From Fen-1254 sp963778945 (GTDB lineage Bacteria; Bacteroidota; Ignavibacteria; UBA10030), in NCBI GenBank assembly GCA_963778945.1, contig CAVZWL010000007.1:186001-250000 (forward strand): DNA of 64,000 nt, in the 5' to 3' direction. Shown here piece by piece: positions 57,528 through 64,000 of the stretch. Every line of letters starts with the position of its first letter. Position 1 is the first letter of the stretch. A program made the translations under genes and the position numbers. The notes below the pieces were generated by a model that worked only from the letters and a program-made list of their open reading frames with translations, was not told where the DNA came from and did no database searches.

Positions 57528-58634
57528 TCACCGCAATGGAAGCGCGAACGAAAATGTAGCGCCTTTGCCTGGTTCCGATTCTACCCAGATTTTTCCATAA
57601 TGCGCTTCAACAATCCGCTGCGCTATGATCAGGCCGAGGCCGCTCGTTTTTTTCTCGTTCGATTTTCCAGCGACAAGATCGCGATACCGGTCGAAGATAA
57701 GCGGCAATTCTTCTTTTGCAATTCCTGCTCCGCTGTTGAACACCGAAACCATGATATGATCGAGCGGCTTTTGCCCTTCTTCCATAACCAGAGCTACTTT
57801 TTTTACCTGCACAACGATGGCGCCTTGAGCCGGTGTGTATTTGATTGCGTTGCTGAGGAAATTCTGTAAAACCTGTCCGATTTTTCCTGAATCGAATTCC
57901 AGCGGCGGCAGATCCGGCTCGGTGTGCACATCGAGCGTAATCTTGTTCGATTGCACCGGAATCCGAAATTCCTGCGCGATGTTCTGTACAGTGGCGGCGA
58001 GGTTCGCAATTCCTTTATTTAAAGTCACCCTTCCGGCTTCCAATTTCGTCAGATCCATCATATCGGTCAGAAGAGCAATCACCTTGTCGATGGAGACCGT
58101 CATATAGCCGAGCAATTCCTGTTGATGATCGTTGAGAGGTCCCGCCATTTCTTTCAATAAGTAGCCGATGCTTTGGCGGAGGCCAGCAATAGGATTATGC
58201 AGATCGTACAACAGGCGGGCTGTGTGCTCTGCCTGGAGTTTCCGGATTCGGTCCTCTGCATCGCGCATTTTTATAATTGCTTTGAGCTGAGGGACGATTT
58301 GCTCCATGTCGATCGGCTTGGTCAGATATTCTTTTGCCCCGATCTTCATTGCTTCGACTGCCATGCCTACATCGCTCATGCCGGTCATCATAACGACTTC
58401 GGTTTGCGGGGAATTTTTTTTGATATAACGAAGGACTTCCAGGCCGTTGACGCCGGGCATTTTAATGTCGAGCATCGCAATGTCATAATTTTTTCCCTGT
58501 ACTTTTTTAATTGCTTCAAGCCCGTCGCAGGCCTCTTCGACTTCAAATCCTTCATCGGTAAGCCATGCCGATACAGTAATGCGAAGCGGGTCTTCGTCAT
58601 CTGCAATTAAAACCTGAATTTTTTCCTCGCTCAT
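57528..58634 (-). CDS. REC - histidine kinase hybrid (no membrane segment)
   Basis: 368 residues, intact. An N-terminal REC domain (IQVLIADDEDPLRITVSAWL; Asp in IAMLDIKMPGVNGLE) is followed by HisKA (TARLLYDLHNPIAGLRQSIG, with phosphoacceptor His) and HATPase (GQVLQNFLSNAIKYTPAQGA, VFNSGAGIAKEELPLIFDRY, TSGLGLIIAQRIVEAHYG). Having no sensor input, it likely relays a signal received by its own REC domain. It sits 18 nt upstream of the sigma-54 regulator, and they form one operon and probably a phosphorelay. Confidence 0.88.
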   Translation of the reverse strand: MSEEKIQVLIADDEDPLRITVSAWLTDEGFEVEEACDGLEAIKKVQGKNYDIAMLDIKMPGVNGLEVLRYIKKNSPQTEVVMMTGMSDVGMAVEAMKIGAKEYLTKPIDMEQIVPQLKAIIKMRDAEDRIRKLQAEHTARLLYDLHNPIAGLRQSIGYLLKEMAGPLNDHQQELLGYMTVSIDKVIALLTDMMDLTKLEAGRVTLNKGIANLAATVQNIAQEFRIPVQSNKITLDVHTEPDLPPLEFDSGKIGQVLQNFLSNAIKYTPAQGAIVVQVKKVALVMEEGQKPLDHIMVSVFNSGAGIAKEELPLIFDRYRDLVAGKSNEKKTSGLGLIIAQRIVEAHYGKIWVESEPGKGATFSFALPLR

Positions 58635-58639
58635 GATAT

Positions 58640-59062
58640 CCCGGTAATTGTGTAGATTGATGTAATTATTTCACTCGGGAAGCCGGTGATAAAATGAAAA
58701 AATTACAATACCTCACTAAAATAATAGGTAGATTAGTGCCAAAAGTCAATTAGCGAAAGGTGCTGCAGTGCTAATGTCCAATGTTCGTAGTGCTTAGTTC
58801 GTAGTGCTTAGTTTTTATTACCTGCTATCCTATTTATTTCTCACTGTTTGCCATTTACAATTCTTCTCTTCCAATTGACAATTGGCGATTCCAGACTGAA
58901 AATTGCTCTTTTATTATTCTCCAAATTATGTCTCCGGCTGCAATCGACAATTCGCGATTGGCAATTTTTGCTATTTTTTTTCTGTTGAACTTCAGCACTA
59001 AGAACCAAGCACCACGAACTCTTTTAATTCACTATTTCCACCATCTTAACTATCTTTAAGGG
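58640..59062. repeat. Degenerate heptamer repeats (site F) in a divergent gap
   Basis: The 5' half (58640-58750) is AT-rich and should hold the kinase promoter. From about 58755 come GTGCTGCAGTGCT, then TTCGTAGTGCTTAGTTCGTA (perfect 14-nt step, two heptamers), CCAATTGACAATTGGCGATT and AAGAACCAAGCACCACGAAC near 58997-59022. The last block closely copies site A. The hutH promoter must be within or beside these repeats. Confidence 0.75.
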
Positions 59063-59125
59063 TTGAATTTAATGCGTAACTCCACTACATTGCTTAATCT
59101 TAATAAAAAAAGCCGAAAATCAAGT

Positions 59126-60718
59126 ATGAAATCTTACACTCTCGACGGCAACTCCCTTACAATTCCTCAAATTTCAGCAATAGCCGCGGACTTTACAGAG
59201 GTAAAGTTAAATGCCGCGTCAAAACGTGCTATTCGTGCTTCGAGGAGGCTTATCGACGATTGGGTCCAGCATGGCGAATCCATCTACGGTGTAACGACGG
59301 GTTTTGGAGAATTTTCAAATGTTCGTATCGATTCGCACGATTTGGCGCAATTACAGGAGAACCTTATTGTCAGCCATGCCGCCGGAGCCGGGGATCCGCT
59401 GCCGCAGGAGATTGTCCGTGCTATGATGGTGCTCCGCATCAATGCGCTGGCAAAAGGATTCTCCGGCATTCGCCTTGCTACTGTAGAAACATTGATGGAA
59501 ATGCTGAACCGGAATATTATTCCGGTTATTCCCTCTCAGGGATCGGTTGGAGCGAGCGGCGACCTGGTGCAGCTGGCTCATCTCGTACTGGCGATGATCG
59601 GCAAGGGAAAAGTTTACATCAATGCAGGCAAAAAGAACTTACGTATCGCCGGATCGGCCGGTGTTTTACGGAAACACGGACTTGCACCGGTAAAGCTTGC
59701 CGCCAAGGAGGGGCTCGCGCTCATCAACGGTACGCAAATGATGACCGCTTATGCTTCTCTTGCTGCCGATCAAGCTATGCAGCTTCTCAAGACAGCCGAT
59801 ATTGCCGCAGCGATCAGCGTAGAGGCATTGCGCGGAAGCGATACGGCATTCGATGAGCGCATTCATGAGCTGCGGCCTTACCGGGGACAAAGAAATGCTG
59901 CAAGCAATATGCGCCGGCTGATGCATGGAAGCACGCTGAGGGAATCGCACCGGTCGAACGACCGGCGGGTTCAGGACGCCTATTCGATTCGATGCATTCC
60001 GCAGGTTCACGGCGCTTCACGAGATGCCGTGGAATATGTTTATGAAAAAGTTTCCATCGAAATTAATTCTGCAAACGATAATCCGCTCATTTTTGCAAAG
60101 GACCGCATTCATCTTGAAGGAGGAAATTTTCACGGTCAGCCGATTGCGCTGGCGATGGATTTTCTGGCCATCGCTCTTGCAGAGCTTGCGAATATTTCGG
60201 AACGGCGCATCGAACGCCTGGTCAATGGTTCTCTCAGCGGACTGCCCCGGTTCCTGACGGCGAGGGGCGGATTGAATTCCGGCCTGATGATTGCCCAGTA
60301 TACCGCCGCATCATTGGTTTCGGAAAATAAAGTTCTGGCGCATCCGGGCAGTGTGGACTCGATTCCGACATCCGCCAATCAGGAGGATCATAACAGCATG
60401 GGATCGGTCAGCGCGCAAAAAGCCTGGCGTGTGCTGAAAAACGTTCAAACCGTTCTCGCGATAGAAATGCTGTGTGCATGTCAGGGACTGGACTTTGCAC
60501 GAAAGCTCAATGCCGAACAGGCACATCGAACGACACGCTCGAACTTATCATTGCGGGCAGGAGAGGGAACGGAAGCTGCGTACGGTGTTTTTCGGAAAAG
60601 CATCCCTATGATGGATCACGACCGGATATTATACGACGACATCCAAAAGGCCTTGATCCTTGTGTGCGGAAAAAGCATCGTACAGGCCGTTGAACGGAAA
60701 ATTGGAGAATTGGAATAA
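59126..60718 (+). CDS. hutH: Histidine ammonia-lyase
   Basis: Deaminates histidine to urocanate with an autocatalytic MIO group. The MIO triad is the ASG in GSVGASGDLVQLAHLVLAM. Family landmarks include GESIYGVTTGFGEFSNVRI, RIEDRRVQDAYSIRCIPQVH-type active-site residues and NSANDNPLI. The motif after SG reads DLVQLAH instead of the usual DLAPLAH. ATG 59126 (MKSYTLDGNSLT) fits the family; ATG 59072 adds 18 residues and has a weak AAGGG upstream. 530 residues, intact. Pairs functionally with hutU. Confidence 0.93.
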   Translation: MKSYTLDGNSLTIPQISAIAADFTEVKLNAASKRAIRASRRLIDDWVQHGESIYGVTTGFGEFSNVRIDSHDLAQLQENLIVSHAAGAGDPLPQEIVRAMMVLRINALAKGFSGIRLATVETLMEMLNRNIIPVIPSQGSVGASGDLVQLAHLVLAMIGKGKVYINAGKKNLRIAGSAGVLRKHGLAPVKLAAKEGLALINGTQMMTAYASLAADQAMQLLKTADIAAAISVEALRGSDTAFDERIHELRPYRGQRNAASNMRRLMHGSTLRESHRSNDRRVQDAYSIRCIPQVHGASRDAVEYVYEKVSIEINSANDNPLIFAKDRIHLEGGNFHGQPIALAMDFLAIALAELANISERRIERLVNGSLSGLPRFLTARGGLNSGLMIAQYTAASLVSENKVLAHPGSVDSIPTSANQEDHNSMGSVSAQKAWRVLKNVQTVLAIEMLCACQGLDFARKLNAEQAHRTTRSNLSLRAGEGTEAAYGVFRKSIPMMDHDRILYDDIQKALILVCGKSIVQAVERKIGELE

Positions 60719-60975
60719 ATTGTGAACTGTGAACTGAGAACGGAGAACTGTGAACTGAGAACTGTGAACTGAGAACTGAGACTGAGAACAGAGAACTATA
60801 AATAAGTTTTTTGCCGTTTACCGTTTACAGTTCTCAGTTTACTGTTCGCCATTTACCATTTACCATTTACTATTTACTGTTTTCTGTTTACCATTTACTG
60901 TTTTTTACCATTTACTATTCACCATTTACCGTTCACCGTTCACTGTTTGCCGTTCACTGTTCGCCATTTAAAAGG
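60719..60975. repeat. Tandem heptamer repeats with an inverted partner block (site G)
   Basis: From 60721 to about 60783 nine or ten heptamers follow each other: TGTGAAC, TGAGAAC and GGAGAAC. After a 20-bp spacer the block 60815-60970 runs CCGTTTAC, AGTTCTCAGTTTACTG and repeated CCATTTA/CTATTTA/CGTTCAC units, which is roughly the reverse complement of the first block. The region could extrude as an imperfect hairpin. It ends just before the FAD oxidoreductase start. Confidence 0.85.
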
Positions 60976-60980
60976 ATTTT

Positions 60981-62553
60981 ATGGCAAAAAAAACTGCTCT
61001 TATTATCGGTGCTGGTCCTGCCGGACTTACCGCAGCTTACGAATTACTGACCCGCTCGGACATTCATCCGATTGTCTTCGAAGCGACGGATATGGCCGGC
61101 GGAATTGCGAGGACGTTCAATCATCACGGGAACAGAATAGATCTCGGCGGCCACCGATTTTTTTCAAAATCGGCGCGTGTTACAAAATGGTGGCTCTCCA
61201 AATTTCCGCTTCAAAAAATAGACGATGCGGCAAAAGAACCGGTCAAAGTTATTTTAGGCGAAGCGGCTGCAGGGTGCGGAGGGCATCGATCTGGAAAACG
61301 GATTGGATCAGGACAGTACCGATCGTGTGATGCTCGTGCGGAAACGCATATCGCGCATTCTCTTTCACCGCCGATTCTTCGATTATCCGGTCACGCTGAA
61401 TTGGAATACACTCCGCAACCTGGGATTTGTCAGCGTCATGCGAATCGGGTTCAGTTATCTGCGCTCCCAAATTTTTCCGATCAGGCATGAAGCTTCGCTG
61501 GAAGATTTTTTTGTGAACCGTTTTGGGCGCGAACTGTATAAAACATTTTTTAAGAATTATACAGAAAAAGTCTGGGGCGTTCCGTGCACGGCAATTCAGC
61601 CGGACTGGGGTGCGCAGCGCATTAAGGGATTGTCTGTCGCAAAAGTCATCAGTCATGCGGTTTCGACCGTTTTTTTGAAAAGCATCGGCAGGCACCGGAA
61701 AAAAGTGGAAACAAGTCTGGTCGATTATTATCTTTATCCCAAATACGGGCCGGGGCAATTATGGGAAGCGATCGCTGAATCTGTGAAGCAGAAAGGCGGC
61801 GATCTTCTGTATCGGCATACAGTCGTGGGATTTGAAGATGACGGTTCTCGAATAACGGGCGTCAAAGTAAGAGACGAATCCACAGGCGGCGTGTCGGCAG
61901 TTCATGCGGACTATGTGTTCTCGACCATGCCCGTGCGCGATCTTGTGCTTGGAATGAGCGGTACGGTCCCCAAAGATGTTCACCTTGCAGCAGAGCAGAT
62001 TCAATATCGGGACTTTATGACCATTGGACTGCTGTTCCCGCGTCTTAAAACGCCGGATGGACGGCTGCCGGATAACTGGATTTATATACAGGAAGGATAC
62101 GTTAAAGTCGGGCGGATTCAAGTATTTAACAATTGGAGTCCTTACCTTGTACAGGATCCGAATTCCGTATGGCTCGGGCTTGAATATTTTTGTCAGGAAG
62201 GCGACGAGCTCTGGACGATGAAGGATGAAGATTTAATTCGCCTGGGAGTGAAAGAACTGGAGGCAATGAATCTGGCAGAGCCGGAGAAATTATCGGACGC
62301 AGTCGTTCTGCGCATGCCCAAAGCGTATCCCGCCTACTTCGGAGGGTACGAGCGGTTCGGTTTGATTCGCAGCTTCGTCGACCGGTTCGAGAATTTATTC
62401 CTCATCGGAAGAAACGGAATGCACAGGTATAACAATATGGATCATTCTATGCTCGTTGCAATGACGGCGGTGGATAACATTCTTGCGGACATCAAGACAA
62501 AAGACAATCTGTGGAAAATAAATACAGAAACGGACTATCACGAGGAAAAATGA
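60981..62553 (+). CDS. FAD-dependent oxidoreductase (UDP-galactopyranose mutase/protoporphyrinogen oxidase-like), one frame break
   Basis: About 523 residues. The Rossmann motif GAGPAGLTAAYELL near residue 10 and EATDMAGGIARTF then DLGGHRFFSKS bind FAD. The later LIGRNGMHRYNNMDHSMLVA is typical of a group of amine-oxidase-fold proteins in polysaccharide loci. A surplus base near 61270 breaks the frame; the corrected sequence includes EGIDLENGLDQDSTDRVMLV. It precedes a membrane glycosyltransferase-like gene by 1 nt, suggesting cell-surface glycan synthesis. The exact reaction is not known. Confidence 0.8.
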
Positions 62554-62554
62554 A

Positions 62555-64000
62555 ATGAAATTATCCGGAAAATGGGCGCTGGCTGCCGCGGCGGCGATTT
62601 TTTTAGGTTTGTATATTGCTCTTGCATGGATGCAGAAGGATTTTTTACTACCAGATTTTGATTACCGGGGGAAATGGGGATTTTTTATGGCATGGATTAC
62701 CGGATGGGAATTCCAATCTGAAATATGGAAAATCCTTCTCCTTCTTCCTGCGACGGTGCTCGGAACGGCAGCGCTGGCAAAGGCGGGGGTTCGCATTTCT
62801 TTTCCAGCGATATTCCGCGGCCGCTTATTCATGGGAGCGCTGCTTCTTGCTGCGGCGATTCTTCTTATTCTTTCCGTTCGATTCCTGTTTCACGGGACGG
62901 AAGTTACGGATGATGAAAATACGTATGATTTTCAGGCAAAGACGCTGTTGGCCGGGCGGCTCGTTAATCCTCCTCCTCCTGTCATAAGCAACTTTAACAA
63001 TGTATTTCTGATCAATGACGGTTCATGCTGGGTCGGAAAATATACTCTGGGGCATCCTTTAGTTATTGCTTTCGGTATGATGCTTGGCAGTCGCTACATC
63101 GGAACTATCGTGCTCAGTATCCTGACGCTGCTGCTGGTGTACGGCATTGCAAAGGAATTGTTTCACGGATAAGAGGGTGGCGCTTCTGGCGCTTTGTCTG
63201 GGCGCGGTTTCTCCCTTTTTTTATATGGTTTCGTCTTCGCTCTTAAGCCATACGACCACAGCTTTCTTCCTTGCGCTTTTTATGTATCTTTTTTTGTACG
63301 CGCGGCGTATGGAAAAACCGGAATTGAAATTCCTGCTGTCGCTGCTTGCAGGATTATCGCTCGGTTATGCATTCAATTCCCGTCAGATGACAGCGGTCGG
63401 TTTTGCCCTTCCGTTTATTGTCGTCGGGGCATATGACTGCTGGAAGATGCGTTCCAAAGCGCTGGCATCGGGAATGCTGTGCGGCGCGGGTTTTCTTGTT
63501 GTCTTTGGATTGACATTATGGTACAACAATATGGTAACGGGAAATCCGCTGCAGTTTCCGTTTCATTACTATAGTCCATTCGAAGCGGTCGGATTTGGAA
63601 CATACGGCCATACGCCTCTCTTCGGCCTTCGGAATCTTATCGTGAATTCATTCCGCCTGAATGCAGCTCTCTTCGGATTTCCGCTTCAGTTTGATGTTCG
63701 TGTTTTTTATGCTGTTCGTCAAAAAGGATTTCGGCGACCGGTTGGCGTTCGGCATTATTGCCGGCATCGGAGGAATGTATATTGTGTATTATTCTCCCGG
63801 TGTTGCCGATCTGGGTCCTGTCTATTTTTATGAAATGCTGATTCCTCTGCTTATCTTAAGCGCTCGCGCTATTTGCATTATCCACGATATGTTCAAGGAG
63901 CGTTTTGCAGGCGGCAAAAATGTTCGTTCCCGTTTTCTTGATGCTTTCCGTTTCTTGCCGCCCTGGGATCGTATGTTCCGGAAAAAATTATTCATATCAG
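62555..64000 (+). CDS. Membrane glycosyltransferase-like protein (ArnT/PMT fold), two frame breaks, 3' truncated
   Basis: A polytopic protein with at least nine helices before the window ends. A first helix (WALAAAAAIFLGLYIALAWM) and a large first outer loop with TEVTDDENTYDFQAKTLLAG recall the acidic DE motif of lipid-linked sugar transferases of the ArnT/Pmt superfamily. The later NSRQMTAVGFALPF and WYNNMVTGNPLQFPFHYYSP are typical of this fold. Surplus bases near 63162 (TDKRVALLALCLGAVSP restored) and 63690 shift the frame. It follows the FAD oxidoreductase by 1 nt. Donor and acceptor unknown. Confidence 0.7.

Noticed and set aside
1..64000. tRNA genes, rRNA, prophage or insertion sequences
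   Set aside because: The gaps were read for cloverleaf CCA ends, transposases, integrases and terminal repeats; none was found.

Overview
The window is a gene-dense bacterial chromosome segment without tRNA, rRNA, prophage, insertion sequence or CRISPR. The gene set points to a diderm of the Bacteroidota/Chlorobi/Ignavibacteria (FCB) group. It carries a fused lpxC-fabZ gene, two tandem skp/ompH genes behind bamA, the lpxD-lpxC/fabZ-lpxA order, short TonB-domain lipoproteins and flavin-dependent ThyX. Placement below superphylum is inference. About 28 reading-frame breaks hit 16 otherwise well-conserved genes, and nearly all need one surplus base removed. That looks like insertion-biased long-read consensus error rather than decay, so these genes are annotated as full-length CDS with the breaks noted.

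Layout. 1-9.9 kb: the enolase tail, a phosphohexomutase, a heavily frame-broken MacAB-type ABC exporter (minus strand), a PlsC-like acyltransferase, an FMN reductase, an AlaX-like tRNA editing protein, a methyltransferase, a secreted protein with a duplicated unknown domain, and a lipoprotein fusing a TonB C-terminal domain to a parvulin isomerase. 10.4-21.2 kb: a type Vd autotransporter-like patatin, a PDZ-7TM-GAF-PP2C phosphatase, MarC, UppP, a GNAT enzyme, TruA, a secreted unknown protein and a DUF885 metallopeptidase. 21.2-28.3 kb: two paralogous outer-membrane proteins, an orphan DNA methyltransferase, and an aminotransferase/ACT/phenylacetate-CoA ligase operon.

28.5-45.4 kb is one long plus-strand run for envelope building and housekeeping: uppS, bamA, skp x2, lpxD, lpxC/fabZ, lpxA, a lipoate ligase-like gene, panB, surE, mutS, a DinB protein, a DUF3109 protein, a GAF-like/PP2C phosphatase and a HerA-like ATPase. 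Many neighbours overlap by ATGA, so they are probably translationally coupled. Products act together at the envelope: UppS and UppP (16.9 kb) supply undecaprenyl carrier, LpxA/C/D start lipid A, and BamA with the Skp proteins assemble outer-membrane proteins such as the two paralogues and the patatin barrel.

45.5-52.6 kb, mostly minus strand: folA-thyX, an arginase-fold protein that lacks two metal-ligand aspartates, a DUF2085/membrane protein pair behind a good sigma70 promoter, an M28 peptidase, a sensor kinase and purA. 52.6-64 kb: hutU, an adenosine-specific kinase, sixA, a sigma-54 response regulator with a REC-histidine kinase, hutH, an FAD oxidoreductase and a truncated membrane glycosyltransferase-like protein.

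The most unusual non-genic feature is a family of degenerate seven-base tandem repeats that fills intergenic gaps at seven places and every gap of more than 200 bp from 52.9 to 61 kb. Units such as RGTRAAY, TGTGAAC/TGAGAAC and CCATTTA keep a strict 7-nt period while the unit itself drifts. I do not recognise this family; it resembles in concept the heptameric STRR repeats of cyanobacteria.
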